DNA of 50,135 nt from Mucidula mucida (GCA_015501055.1 JADNYV010000256.1:1-50135); one strand, 5' to 3'; shown: positions 1 to 11,614, counted from the first letter of the stretch. Notes: generated from the sequence alone by a model not told the origin. Translations and numbers: made by a program.

Positions 1-556
1 CTGCCAATACTATTACTAAGGATGCACAGGACCGTTGTCACACACTCGCATCCGTGGTTCATTTTCTTCGCTATCACCATAATCTACTTGACATGGGCAG
101 GAGCCATCGGCCTACCCTCGACCTCTATGGCGTCGTTCTACGGGCTCATCTCGACGTCTTTACGAGAGAGTGCAGGTGAGGAACCGACAGCTCGCCCCAC
201 GATCCCTCGGTGAACGATATCTTTGCTTATGGGCAGCTGCTTGCGGGAGCCGCCACTATCGAGCCCATCTACCGCGTGCTCAAACTGGCGTACACGCGGA
301 GGAGAGATTTTTGGGTACAGATCAAGCACCTTCCGCAGTGGATATGGAATGGGGTGTTGTACTTTTCGCTGGGAGGGAAAATCCTTGGGAGGGCGTTCTG
401 CGAGGAAGAAAAGCCACGGAGGATACTCAAGACATTCAACCTTACACGTTGGTGGATGATGAACTCGAAAGTGAGTGGGGCCTTCGGGAGAGCGGACTTG
501 TAGACAAGTTCTTGTTAGTGAGGCTCGGAGATGCTCATTCACCGAAGAGTATCTAA
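1..556 (+). pseudogene. 3' part of a multi-pass membrane protein paralogue, frame-broken
   Basis: The translated pieces match the C-terminal third of the membrane protein at 2350-3701. Shared stretches include HSHPWFIFFAITIIYL, GQLLAGAA.IEPI and GRENPWEGVL. The match begins at base 30, right after an intron end (branch-like ctaa, then cacag), the same place as the last intron of the paralogue. The frame moves from 1 to 3 somewhere in 140-210 and from 3 to 2 near 365. Both moves equal a one-base loss, so no single frame covers the exon. The 5' part lies outside the window. The two genes are convergent. Function is unknown. It is either a decayed copy or a copy with two uncorrected base losses. 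Confidence 0.7.
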
Positions 557-786
557 TCTTCAATCCGCAATAGAGCTGGGGGACGAGAAAACCCTGTTTA
601 ATACCACTTCAATGTCTAGTCGTTTTCCATTCTTATATCTGAGGCTTCAGCTCCAACTTCTCGACCTCAGCGCACCGGAAAAGAAATGATGGCACAAATA
701 ATCAAAAGGCATAAACGACATGGTAGGTAATCGGTGATAATCGATTTACAGAAGAACAAATGAATCCGAGTAAGTAAAAATGTACA

Positions 787-1462
787 TCAGGAGCTGGTTT
801 TCTTAGACTTAGGCTCTTCAAACGTGATTCCTGCGCATCGCGCAGCGCCCTCCGTCGCAAATCCTGCCTTGACCATCCATTTAGCCATCAGCGCTGAGCA
901 TCGTTCGCGATGGTTGACCCAGGGAGCCGGCTGATAGCCATTTACCGTCTTGTCGCTCCAGCAACCAACGCACTTGACTTTCCTTCGGCCAACAAGTCTA
1001 GCAACGGACCAATCGTTCTCGAAATTCTTCTTGTGCTCCTCCTTGGTGCTCTTCGAGCCACCCTTGACAGGGCGCGGGATTGACTTGACGTAGTCGTCGT
1101 ATCGTGGGTGGGAGCGGAAAGTCTTTGGATTAGGGATAGAAGAGAGGTCGGGGATGGCAGGCGCGTTCGCGTTTGAAGACTCCTTCAACGTTCGAAGCTT
1201 CTTTGCTGGAGGCGGCGGTCTATAGTGAACGGGTCAGGGAAGAGACTTGGGCGATAGATAGGACACATACGAGTCTGAGTCGGTGGATGCTTCTTCAAGG
1301 GCGCGCTTTTCGCCTGTATTGAGTGAGCTAGTCGTCGTTTTTGGAGCGGCGCGTATTAGACGAGGAGTCGGCGCCGACTGGGTAGGACTATAGAACCGGT
1401 CTAGTACGGAGAGATAGTTAATAGCAGAAGACCCACACTGAACGGGTCGATTTACGTGGCAT
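787..1462 (-). CDS. Conserved-looking small protein with NLS-like stretch and CxxC...HxxxC motif
   Basis: Three exons on the minus strand: 1437-1462, 1271-1387 and 787-1219. The introns are 49 and 51 nt (GTGGGT...TATAG and GTATGT...TATAG). The spliced frame is 576 nt, or 191 residues. The N-terminal half is Ser/Thr/Pro-rich with a basic patch (PPPPAKKLR) that could be a nuclear localisation signal. The C-terminal half has CVGCWSDKT, then NHRERC about 15 residues later, an arrangement able to bind zinc (C-x2-C...H-x3-C). I do not recognise the family. The start is the first ATG that joins in frame to the long third exon. A nuclear or DNA-associated role is only an inference from these motifs. 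Confidence 0.65.
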
Positions 1463-2349
1463 GGCGGGTGGAGACGTTGTGAGTGAATCGTTGTGGTGGG
1501 CTTAAGTGAAGAGAGTAGCGTTCGTTCAGCGTCTGTTTATACCAGGCAGGGTCGCGCCCGAGAACAAACGGCCATTCACTAGTGGTCGTCCAAATATGGT
1601 AACTCACTAAATCGGCGAACAATGGGTGGACGCATTGTGCGGTCGTCCACATCTGCCTCGAGGCCACACAGATCACCACCTGTGGACAGTGGACTCCGTA
1701 GACTGTGGACAATGAAAAGGACACAGGCTGCCTGACGATTGTACTTGTCGGACCGCCGTAGCCTCGAATGGGGCCATGTACCATAATGCCGTGAGCTCAC
1801 TGCTCAGTCACCGGTCCCGCGGAGCCCATATTCATAGGTATCAGAATGGCGTTCTTTGACGTACACTCAAGAAGCAGTGCTCTTGATAGAGGTACACGAA
1901 GTCCGAAATGGTGGCGCTGAACAATTTTTTACATTACGTGATCGCGATCAGACTCACAATCGGCAAGCTGGGCTCGGCATACGGCTTGAGGGGAGAGAGC
2001 TAAAACTTACTATATTGTAAGTTGCAGACTACTTAATACGTATACCTCTGGGTATCTGCCCAAGCGAACGGCTCGCGGAGGCATGAAGTCCCTCTGGAAC
2101 GATGGATCTTTGGTCCACCGACTTTCAGCGTCAATGTATCAAGACTCGTTAAACACCGCTCTCTTAAGGCCGACCTTATGCACTACTTTGATACCTATTG
2201 TTCGAGCCTAATTGCGCCTATACTATAAACCTACTGAAACTCGGAAAAAAGATGATCATCGTATGTAGAATAGAAAGAGATAGTCTGTGTTACGGTGCTT
2301 GTCTGTCTACCGTTGTGTAAGTGTGAAAGCCACATTGCCGATTTCACCA
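1463..2349. other. Intergenic stretch without a recognisable gene
   Basis: About 890 bp between the small nuclear-looking gene and the end of the membrane-protein gene. The short open frames here have no recognisable motif and no convincing splice partners. I see no repeat or RNA gene. Confidence 0.4.
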
Positions 2350-3701
2350 CTACGTGACCTTGTCTGTGGTCAGTCCGTGCTCGCTAACAGCGGTTTGGCC
2401 TTCCAGAACTTCGTCGCGGCTCTCCATCTCAAAGCGAACTTTAACGTACGCATCATTCTCCACCGTCGATCTCCGATGCAGAACCCGGTCCCAAGGATTC
2501 TCTTTCCCAGTGAAGAAGAAAACAACGCCACCCCACATCCAGCTCGGAAGACCCTTGGTATGCGCCCAGAGATCCTCCTTCCTCATCCACGCCAATTTGA
2601 CCACCTCCCATATGGGCTCGATGGCGGCAGCGCCCGCGAGAAGCTGTCCGAACGCGAAGATGTCGCCGGCTGAAATATCCTCGGGTCGAGGCAACGGGCC
2701 CAGACCTGCAACAGCGCGAACTTCATCCGAGTCAAGCAACCAGTAGTACCAGGCCATGGAGGTGAACGGAAGGCCGATAGCGCCTGCCCAGCTCAAGTAA
2801 ATTATGGTGATAGCGAGGAAGATGAACCATGGATGGGACTCTGTGACTACAATCCTGTGGGCGTATAGGTCAGCGGGACAGGAACGAGCGGAATACCATG
2901 AAACGCACCAAATCGATCTTGTTATAGACCAGCAGAAGACGCAAGGAAGCTGTATCCACCTGGCAGACCGCCATTTAATTCCAAGCAAGCGACGGTGCTT
3001 TGCTTCCCGCCAGATGTCTGCGACGTGCCGCAGAGCATAGACGATGAACAGCGCCAAGAAGATCGGGATGAGATAGTACGTCCACTGGACATAGATGTAG
3101 AACTCCACAAGGCGGTAGAACCACCACGCGCGGAATGATGGGTGAGTGCATTGTTTGCCGTCGTCGTCGCCGAAAAAATGGTTTCCGACAAAGTATATCA
3201 AGACTTGCATAATAATCCAAATGGATAACATGATAAGCGTGCTGACTGCAATGACGCTCTGGTATGTCCTGGATAGTCGACGATACAGAAGGGTCTGTCG
3301 ACGAAAGAGGAATCGCGCAGTCGCGTAGACAAAGTAGACCGAAAGTGGGGAGATAGTAAGGACGAGGGCGAAGTGCGAGTCGGGGATGGACATGTCTTTG
3401 TTCCGCATGGTTATGAATGTCGCGAGGAGAATCGTATAGACCTGGAGGAAGACGATCCCCACGGGTGATATGAGGTCGCCTTTGGACCACTTGATAAGTA
3501 TAGCGAGACATATGTTCACGATAAACGCTGAGATGCGCGTCAGAAATAAGCGGTCCAGTCGATGGTTATCCATTACACACCAGATAATCGGACTAGGAAT
3601 CCCTGCATATCAGGATCCCTCTCGTCGGATACGAAGCAGTCAAAGTATCTCAACACCTCCCGCGTCTCCTCCGGCGAGAAGTTGAGTTTGAAAAGTACCA
3701 T
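2350..3701 (-). CDS. Multi-pass membrane protein, unknown family
   Basis: Three exons: 3581-3701, 2909-3527 and 2350-2854. The introns are 53 nt (GTGTGT...CTCAG, with CTGAC branch) and 54 nt (GTGCGT...CACAG, with CTGAC branch). The spliced frame is 1245 nt, or 414 residues. I chose the ATG at 3701 because it opens the exon that joins in frame to the rest. Hydrophobic helices are visible around AFIVNICLAILI, VSTLIMLSIWIIMQVLIYFV, YYLIPIFLALFIVYAL and PWFIFLAITIIYLSWAGAIG, so about 7 membrane spans are likely. The second intron is a multiple of three and reads through without a stop, so unspliced RNA would still be open. A broken paralogue faces it at the left window edge. Family and function are not recognised. 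Confidence 0.65.
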
Positions 3702-3739
3702 ACTCGTGGAACGGAGCGTTGCCTCGACGACCGCACGAG

Positions 3740-4750
3740 TGTAGAAGACCACGACAAGATGTAGATGCGAATGGAAGACTTTATAGCACAGGTATGATAT
3801 CCATCGTGATCGGAGACGGGGGTAACCCAGACGCGATACCGTTTGCCCGATCAACAGTAATCTGATCTACGTGGAGCAAGGAGTGAAGGAAGTGATTAAC
3901 GAGAAGGATTGATCACAGGATAATCCGGACAGTTCCTGTCATTTGGCTTGAAGTCGGGGCATCGTCATTGCCGTAAGTTGGGGCAAGCGCACGCTCGCTG
4001 AGATTGTGATGCCTGGTGCAGTGATAGGGCTCCTGCGGTTCCAGGAAACCAATATCTGACATTCAGAGCGTGGTATCCAAGTCGGGTTTAGCGCCGCTGA
4101 AGTCAGTACGCCACCCCTATAGCGCTTCAATCAATTCCTATCGAAATGATTAGTTTCTATGTAACTCATTGTAGGGCGGTGTTGCCTTGTACGCCGTTCA
4201 ACCGGGATTATCGCGAAAATCACATCACGCCTTGTACAGCCATCTTCGGTTCCTGTGAAGTAATTCGAGACGGTCACAAGGTTTCGAGTACGTGTGAGGC
4301 GAGTCGCGTAGAATTATGGCTAGGTTCCTTTTCTAAGTATCGCGGGTACTTCAAGATTCCTGGAGGAACGTCAATAGGAATGTAGAAGAATAGCAACGAC
4401 ACAAGATATAGAACAAGGTGGAGGCGAATGAAAGTCGTAGCACAGGTATGATATCCATCGTGATCGAAGCAGACGGAGGAAACCCAGACGCGGTATCGTT
4501 CGCCCCATCGACAATCAGCACTTCTGTGTGGAGCAAGGCATGAAGAAAGTGATAAAAGAGAAGGATATATTATGGGATAGTTCTCGTGGTCGGAGCATGC
4601 CCAATTCCGTAGGCTGGAAGCAAGCGCGCGCTTGCAGAGAGTGATTCTTTGTGGACTGGTAGGCGGTGCAGTACCGGTAGGCCAATACATGAGCTGGGAA
4701 CCGAAGCTGGGTTTAGCGTTGTTTACCGTGCAGCGTTGACTGTCTTCTAC
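3740..4750. repeat. Tandem diverged duplication of the membrane gene's upstream flank
   Basis: About 3740-4110 and 4383-4750 are similar along their length. Both contain tagcacaggtatgatatcc, then a closely matching stretch through gtggagcaagg, and end near gggtttagcg. The similarity stops just upstream of the annotated first exon. A piece carrying the 5' flank, possibly promoter and leader, was therefore duplicated without the body of the gene. On the minus strand both copies carry a short frame beginning MDIIPVL. It stops at once in the gene-proximal copy and runs 35 residues in the distal one. No complete gene is associated with the distal copy. Confidence 0.55.
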
Positions 4751-5141
4751 GTCGTCCAATGGGAGTACCATGAAGATGACGACTTGTTTTCGAATCCTCT
4801 GGACTAATTCGAGCTTTCGGAAATGGTGTCAAAGTTCCGAGTGTCGACGAGTGAAGCAAACCGCGAAAGAGCTGTATGATACTTTCTTGCTCCATTTAGT
4901 TCGTGCTTGGTGGACATCTTTCGAGCGTAGGCGTACGTTGAGTAGATAAGGTAAGATGATCGGCTGGACGCGTCACCTTCGTGGCCACATGGCTTATCTC
5001 ACACACGTGATGTGATGTTCATGTTGACGCGACGCGTTCGACCCTGATCACGCACTGCCAAATAGGGATTCCTTTCATCCTTTCATTCATTCGTCCTGCC
5101 TCATTCCCCCCATAAGCATCGCCTCCACTCAGCAGCCCGCC

Positions 5142-5584
5142 ATGCGAGTAACAGTGAAGAACTACCACGCCGTCGCACAGTGGCAGTGGGACCTAGGGGC
5201 TGGAGATCGCACGGAAGAGGAAGAGGACGTCTGTGGTATATGCCGTGTGTCCTACGAGGGATGTTGTCCTGCGTGCAAAGTCCCGGGCGACGATTGTCCG
5301 CTTAGTGCGTATTCTGCATCTGTGGTGTGTCGTTCGTCAGAGCTGATTAGACGGAACTGATAGTCTGGGGCGAATGCTCCCATGTCTTTCATATGCACTG
5401 TCTCTTGAAATGGATATCGACTGTGCCGTCGCGGCAGCAGTGTCCTATGGATCGTCGCCCTTGGGGTACGTGCTTTCACATCGTTGTCCCTTCCACTTGA
5501 TTCAGCCTCCTCGACGTTTCGCCCACAATACTCACACTCTTTCCAGTCACCGCCGAACGAAAGATTGCTGCACCTAGTACTTGA
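5142..5584 (+). CDS. APC11: APC11, RING-H2 subunit of the anaphase-promoting complex
   Basis: Three exons: 5142-5304, 5364-5465 and 5547-5584, giving 303 nt and 100 residues. The protein begins MRVTVKNYHAVAQWQWD. It carries the RING-H2 ligands: CGICR, then CPACKVPGDDCPL, then GECSHVFHMHCLLKW, ending CPMDRRPW. This is the family pattern of a small RING protein that binds the E2 and catalyses ubiquitin transfer in the APC/C during mitosis. It acts with the cullin-like APC2. It is longer than the roughly 84-residue animal protein because of an acidic insert (GAGDRTEEEED) before the first Cys pair. The third exon supplies a short tail, VTAERKIAAPST. The start has a good context (cccgccATGCG). Confidence 0.92.
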
Positions 5585-6421
5585 ACGCCCAATACGGCTT
5601 TGTATCATTAGTGTAACACTGCCCACGTGCATATGTATTTCGTTCAACTGGATTTCCTCCATATCTTCTAGCGCCTGGCGTGATGCGAACTCGTTTCCCC
5701 GATTGTGTTGGCATATGCCGCGCTGAGAGCTTTCGCTGTCGTAGCTAGTTTACCGTTGACGTTGGTCTGGCACTCGCATATACCATCATGAATGACCTTC
5801 CAGATGTAGGTGCATGCTGTTTACAATGGATCACCTTCGGCACATCTTCCGCAACTACAACGGCATATGAGTACCGGACGCCCATGCCCAGGTGATTTGA
5901 AGCGCCACCTGGGTTGGTGAAAGTTAGTAACTCTACTCCAATCTCTCGGCTGTCCTCTCTGCATAGAGGCGGCAAACCCCCAACGGTCCATTCCGGACCG
6001 GGCAGATTGACCTCTTGCTTTCCTGCTCCCATCACAATCTCACCTACCCGACATCTGCTTTCGCTCTTCTCCGCCCTAGTGCCAAAAATAGCCATGAACG
6101 TTCTAAGAACCAAAATTAATCCGAATCGGAACCAAAATACACACCAACGCCCGCCCAAGACGCGACCGCCGTCTTCCTCCGTCACCCGGATGAAGGAAAG
6201 CGCGTAGCGTTTCGGGAGCAGTCGGCTGATGTGCACGGATTTGGGGCTCATCCATGGCCCGTGGTGGGAAAGGAGGGATGGATCGGGCACCTGCGTCGAG
6301 GGAATGGTCTGCTGACCGGGTTCCTTCGACATGGGCGCGGTGAAGGATGTGCCGTGGGCGTGGGTTATAAGCTTGGGATTCGTTACCACTCTCTCATCAC
6401 ATTTCTTCTCTCTCGCTCGAT
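5585..6421. other. Intergenic; antisense-strand frame only
   Basis: About 840 bp between APC11 and formate dehydrogenase. A 273-codon minus-strand frame (5745-6566) runs through it into the first exons of the next gene. It shows no recognisable domain, and I take it as chance openness. The last 70 bases hold a TATA-like site and a pyrimidine-rich leader belonging to the next gene. Confidence 0.4.
6365..6371 (+). promoter_or_regulatory. TATA-like site upstream of formate dehydrogenase
   Basis: TTATAAG lies about 50 bp upstream of the ATG at 6422. It is followed by a CT-rich leader (ctctctcatcacatttcttc), a common fungal core-promoter arrangement for strongly expressed genes. Assigned by position and sequence only. 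Confidence 0.35.
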
Positions 6422-8035
6422 ATGAAGGTGAGCGCGACTTTGGTTTGCAAGGAAAACCTCGGTGATGTGAATGGCGCGTGAAGGTTTTAGCTATTCTGTA
6501 CAACGGCTTCAAGGCTGCACAGCAGGAGCCCCGGCTTCTTGGGACTGTCGAGAACAAGCTCGGCATTGCGAAATGGCTCTCGTCCCAAGGACATGAGTTA
6601 ATCGGTATGTGCTATCATCTGTTTTACAAGCCTTGCTTACACCTTGTCCAGTGAGTGTCTGTACCAACCGAGATGTGTATTAATCTCAACAAACGGCAGG
6701 TGTCGAGTAGCAAAGAGGGTCCAGACAGCGACTTCCAGAAGCATATCGAAGATGTACGTTGCCATTCATTCATTCCGATAATACGCCTACTGAGCGCGAA
6801 TACCTCGCAGGCCGAGATCCTAATCACCACGCCATTCCACCCAGGTTATCTAACGCGCGATCTCATCAGCAAGGTACGCGTAACTCCTCTCCCAGCTAAT
6901 AGCAATGTCACTTACCCTTCCGTAGGCGAAGAACCTCAAGCTCTGCGTCACCGCCGGCGTCGGTTCCGACCATATCGACCTGGACGCGGCCGTAGAGCGG
7001 AACATCCAAGTCCTCGAAGTCTCCGGCTCCAACGTCACCTCGGTCGCGGAGCACGCTGTCATGAGCATCCTCGCACTCGTGCGCAATTTTGTTCCAGCCC
7101 ACGAGGTGCGTGTTTCTGTCTTGGCCATCTTGAGAAGGCTCTGACGAGCTAAACAGATGATCGAGCGCGGCGACTGGAACGTGTCGGACGTCGCGCGCAA
7201 TGCGTTCGATCTCGAAGGAAAGACTGTCGGGACGATTGGGGCTGGACGGATTGGGTACCGTATTCTGCAGCGCCTCGTGCCGTTTGATACGAAGGAGCAT
7301 TTGTATTACGACTACAATGCGCTCCCGGCTGCTGCGGAGAAGGAGGTGAAGGCGCGCCGGGTGGAGGATATCAAGGAGTTTGTGTCTCAAGTACGTCTTC
7401 TCTCCTTCTTTCACAAAGAAAATGATTTGATGGACTGTGATAATAGTGCGACGTCGTGACAGTCAACGCGCCGCTGCACAAGGGTACACTAGGGCTCATC
7501 AACGATGAGCTTCTCTCGCACTTTAAACCCGGCGCATGGCTCGTCAACACTGCGCGCGGCGCCATCTGCGACGCTGATGCTGTCGCGCGCGCGCTGAAGA
7601 GCGGGCAACTCAACGGATATGCTGGTCAGTCATCATCATATTTGCTCTATTCGTCAATCCACTGAACCCCCTCTAGGCGACGTGTGGAACGTGCAGCCCG
7701 CGCCCAAGGATCACATCTGGCGCACGATGAAGAACCCCCTCGGGGGTGGCAACGGTATGGTGCCGCACTACTCTGGCACGACTTTGGTGCGCCCTTTCTT
7801 AACGCTTCGAAGTACTGCTAGATTGTAATATTGCACTTAAAGGACGCCCAAGCACGCTATGCGGCGGGAACGAAGAAGATCATCGAAAACTACTTGACAG
7901 GCAAGCCGCAGGAGCCCCAGAATATCATCGTCGGGCTGGGCAAGTACGAGACGAAGGCTTGTGAGTCGTTTCCTATCAACGATTCGTATGTGACTTTTGT
8001 TGATGCGTTCTGATTTTCTAGATGGGCAACGATGA
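6422..8035 (+). CDS. NAD-dependent formate dehydrogenase
   Basis: Oxidises formate to CO2 with NAD+; in fungi it handles formate from oxalate or methanol breakdown, probably in the cytosol. Exons read by eye: 6422-6427, 6484-6604, 6652-6656 (doubtful), 6700-6753, 6811-6873, 6926-7105, 7157-7390, 7447-7624, 7677-7786, 7843-7960 and 8022-8035. They sum to 1083 nt, or 360 residues, the usual family length. Family marks are [11 protein letters not shown] (with the catalytic-site Asn replaced in text by the known PFHP substrate loop), the Rossmann motif GTIGAGRIG followed by YYDY (Asp for NAD+ choice), NTARGAI (catalytic Arg) and PHYSGTTL (catalytic His). The first exon codes only Met-Lys. The 6605-6699 boundary is unsure: either a 5-nt exon, or a non-standard splice site, is needed to keep frame. 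Confidence 0.92.
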
Positions 8036-8476
8036 TGTTGGAATTTATACGATGTTACTTAGAGTTGTGCACAATCTGTCTTTCATCCTCCCAGATACAT
8101 TCCTCTCCGAGGCTCAAGTTATCATGCTGAGTCGTTGGATCCTAATGCTAATGAGAGTGCGTCATAAGCTGGTTGAATGAAATAAGTTGGAGTACGTACT
8201 TTAAATATTACAGATCAAGCTGAACGCAGACGAATGAATCTGCCGGGAGTTGTATGAAAGGTTATGATAATCGTTCTACAGTATTTTGGGGTATGCCACA
8301 TTCTATTGCGCGGGGTGATGCAATAAGTAATGCCGGGGTGGCGCAGTGAAAAGGTGGCAGGACCAATGTGACATGAGGGCGCCGCGGGGTGACAACATGA
8401 CGTGGCCACTATTAGTGTCAACATCGCCTCAAGTTCTACTGTGGCGTAATAAAAGTTGAAGTTTATGCTATACAAG
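8036..8476. other. Intergenic, no gene seen
   Basis: About 440 bp between the end of formate dehydrogenase and the tRNA. No open frame with recognisable content and no repeat. Confidence 0.4.
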
Positions 8477-8556
8477 TTCCCGCTAGCCGGATTGAACGAC
8501 TGACCTCACCATTCGGTCCATACGAGTGGCGCGCTCTACCACTGAGCTAAGAGGGA
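8477..8556 (-). tRNA. tRNA-Thr (anticodon CGU) with an 8-nt intron
   Basis: The minus strand folds as a full cloverleaf. The acceptor stem is TCCCTCT with AGCGGGA (one T/C mismatch), the D arm is GCTC AGTGGTA GAGC, and the anticodon stem is CGCCA with TGGTG. The T arm is AGTCG TTCAATC CGGCT and the discriminator is A. The anticodon loop is 15 nt long. Removing 8 nt after the base 3' of the anticodon leaves the loop CTCGTAA, with anticodon CGT reading ACG (Thr). The intron position is the canonical one for nuclear tRNAs. The A and B box sequences are intact, so it is probably active. The acceptor mismatch is slightly unusual. Confidence 0.85.
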
Positions 8557-8759
8557 TACAGGCAAGGCGTAGAGAATTATAACCCTAATGTGCGCAAAAT
8601 GTCTCAAAACCAAACTGTACAAGAAAGAGTGGATATTATTCTAATACAGATTGGATTTGCTCTGCCCCTTCTCCTCGCTCAGACTCTCACAAGAAGCGCT
8701 GCAGATTTCATTTACTCCAACTACTCAAACAACGGCAAGGGAAGCAAATAAAATTCGAC

Positions 8760-9465
8760 TCATCGACCTCCAACTTGCTCAACCATTACATCGATAGTGT
8801 CTGTCAAGAGATATTGTGAGCATGGTAAAAGACATGAATGAGAGCAGCGTGCAAGACAAGCCCGAGAAACAAAGACGAAAGACGAAAACTCACCATTCTC
8901 CTCCATATCAAGGCTCGCGGGTGTGTCGTCATCATTTATCCGCTCGCCATCGTATAAAAATCTGATTATGGAGTGAGCAGGACGAGGGGATGAAGGAGGA
9001 GGGAAGACACGTACCGGATACTAGCAACGTCCTTTCCAATCTTATTCGCGTACGCGCCTTGTAACTTTTGCAATTTCGTACTACGTTTGATTTTGAAGAA
9101 AACTTCTTCGCCAGAGGACGCGACAACCTGGGTGGGGAGTGTCAACGGGGGACGAGGAAGGGAGAATAGCTGTGCAAGTGATGGTGTGGCGTGCGATGAA
9201 AAGAATGAGTGCGCCGATTCGCTTGAATTGGACCCGAACGCCCACGACGACGACGCAAACATCCATCCTGACCTCTACTCCTGCTAGTGAGCCCATCCAT
9301 CCAGCAGCGCGCGCCCATTTACCCCAACCCAAGCCCAAGTCGTGATACAAGGAGAACGCAAAGACGACCCACCTTGACGCTAATCGGGGCATTAGGATCC
9401 TTGTCAGCCTCCGTGTCCGGCTTCACGTCCTGCTGGGACTGCTGCTGCTGTTCTTCGTCCGACAT
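8760..9465 (-). CDS. SMT3: SUMO, small ubiquitin-like modifier
   Basis: Four exons: 9373-9465, 9015-9127, 8894-8961 and 8760-8800, giving 315 nt and 104 residues. After an N-terminal tail rich in Gln, Asp and Lys comes the ubiquitin fold: VVASSGEEVFFKIKRSTKL, then FLYDGERINDDDTPASLDME. It ends VMVEQVGGR. The di-Gly near the end, with one residue (Arg) to be removed by the SUMO protease, is the maturation site. SUMO is conjugated to lysines of nuclear proteins through the E1/E2 (Aos1-Uba2, Ubc9) system. The first intron (245 nt) is long compared with the others (53 and 93 nt). All splice sites are GT...AG and the frame is clean. The tRNA lies just downstream on the same strand. Confidence 0.93.
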
Positions 9466-10785
9466 CGTCTTCCTTTCTTTTCTTCTGTCGGCCTTTCACG
9501 TTGAAATGTCGTATCCCCGTACTTGGGAGGTCTGTCCGTCTGATGCGGGGTATGCTGGATTCGCGCGGCGTCGGCGTCGGCTTCAGCGTCTGTGCTGCAC
9601 TCGCGCGATGCTGTGGGAGTCGAAAAGCAGGCACACACGCACAACCGCTATCCCCGCCGATTGCGTAATCCCGGCGGCACGTGTTTAGTGAACCCCTAAG
9701 TTTGCCTCGCTACTTTCTTCTCCCTTTGCTTCGCTTTTCTCGTCCAATGACCTCTTTGTTCGCGGTGAAACATACAGGTCCGGAAAGCTCAGTCTTGACA
9801 ACCCGTGTCCTCAGTCCAATATATTCAGATTTGACCGTTCATTCTCGACGGTTTTCTTAGTTCTCATTATATCTTCGGCTACTGGGAGAAATGACAACTT
9901 CGGTCGCCGCGAAGGACAAAGTCGACGTCGACCTTGCAGTACGAAGTGCGCTTATCTGCATTCTTTTGATGAACAAGCACATCATGTACAGAGTGCGATT
10001 GCTTTGCTCTCGGGGCCCTTAGCGTTGGTACGCAGCAGATTGACCTGGATACGCATCGTGAACCTGACTGAATTTGAAGGAGACCACTGTATGTTCCAGC
10101 ACAAGTACGATAACTCATTTTTTCGACAACCATAAGTATTTACTTTTGCGAAATAGACGAACAAGGTTCCAGGAAGGGATAGAGAGGTGGATGGAGTCAT
10201 GCACATTTATGCATCACTCTTCTACATAGTCGTCTCTTTCGTAACGATAGGATTGCTGTTTTGCCACGTGAACGGTCGTTCTCAAAGTATGTCCTTGATC
10301 CATGGTACACCAGCTGTAACGACATACGCTTCTACAGCCCTCAGAACTCAATAGCAGGCTTCCCTCCAGGTGTCGTGAAATACTATGTTCAGGTAAGTGT
10401 CCAACATTGGTACACAATTACATCTCTCCGTGTTACAAACAGCAAAATCCCACTGCCAGTCTCATGATCGTCGTAAAGAACACTATCTGTGATGCTTTCC
10501 TATAGAGCCATCATTCGGTTCATGCGTCATGCTTACGGTCGTCCGGACCACCCTTCGCTTTTGTTATCAAGCTCATAGTTGAAGAATGTACGTTACGGCT
10601 TTGTCAAGATTTATCAAAAGGTGGGATGCATGCCAGTGTTCAATCGTTTCAGGACTCAAGTAGTATTTTTAGTCGGTTCTCGATCAACAGCAGATTAGTA
10701 CAGTAAGTATTCGATCTGGGTTTCTCCTATCGGATGACGAAGAAAGCTGAGTTAGGCACTATTTAAACCTCTTGACTGAACGGTC
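9466..10785. other. Intergenic, no recognisable gene
   Basis: About 1.3 kb between the divergent SUMO and small membrane-protein genes. The open frames are short and without motifs. Both promoters must lie here. A TATTTAA at about 10759 sits just upstream of the right-hand gene. Confidence 0.4.
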
Positions 10786-11460
10786 ATGTCACTGTACTCG
10801 CGCCCATCGTTCCTCCAGCCCGCCATCTGCACTTCATCTCTGCCCGCCTTGGCGACTTTTTCTCTGCTCGTCTTTTCTGCTCTTGCCGTCTATCGCTCGC
10901 TCGAACACACGCCTCTCAGCGTTTTACTCTCTTGTGCTTTCACCTGCGCCGTTATAATCATCATCATGTGCGTCGTGTTCCGCGCTCAAGCCTGAACCCC
11001 ATCGCTAACACCTTATTCGTATAGGCGAGTAGTAAAAGCGGTAGCGACTTCGGTCATGGACATGGCTTTGCAGCCATCCGATGATTGCCCAAATCGTATC
11101 GTCGAAGTACCGCGTCCCATCGGCCATCCTCTTCCAGCGCGCCCATTCCCTTTGCCCGTACCGACTTTGCCTAGAATTCAGCGCTCATCATCGTCGGACA
11201 AGACACTCATCCCATCGACTGCAAAGGCGGTTCATCCAGACGAAGCGTTATTGAGGTTTGGCGAACGGCGAGGCGCCGATGGAGGGAATCTATGTCAGCC
11301 AACTACCATCCTCCTTGATGCTGATTCAGGCGATGTGTGGATCCCTCGTATGGAGAACGAGGGGAGACTTCTGGCTCGTAGAATGGGGAGACGGGGAAAC
11401 ATTATAAGTGAGCAGGACCTCCTTCGCTCTCTGGAATCGAAGAATCGATGGTTCTGTTGA
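10786..11460 (+). CDS. Small protein with N-terminal membrane helices, unknown
   Basis: Two exons, 10786-10967 and 11025-11460, joined over a 57-nt intron (GTGCGT...TATAG), giving 618 nt and 205 residues. The N-terminal 60 residues hold two hydrophobic stretches (ALATFSLLVFSALAVY, then VLLSCAFTCAVIIIIM), compatible with a signal anchor or two membrane spans. The rest is soluble, Pro- and Ser-rich, then a compact segment (TTILLDADSGDVWIPRMENE) ending in Arg-rich sequence. The start ATG follows a TATTTAA by about 25 bp. No family is recognised. The clean in-frame splice argues that it is a real gene. Confidence 0.5.
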
Positions 11461-11614
11461 ATTCTATTCTGCATGTCTGACTTCGCCAATTTACCGTACA
11501 TTTATTTAATGCGATACCTGTTTCCTTCGTTCCCGTTGTACCTATCTCAGTCACTGTCAATCTGAATCGAAATTGGCAATTTATGGAGAGCAACAAACGT
11601 GCAGCAGTTTCTAG

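Noticed and set aside
5745..6566. 273-codon minus-strand frame
   Set aside because: It lies antisense across the formate dehydrogenase promoter and first exons; low-complexity composition, no domain.
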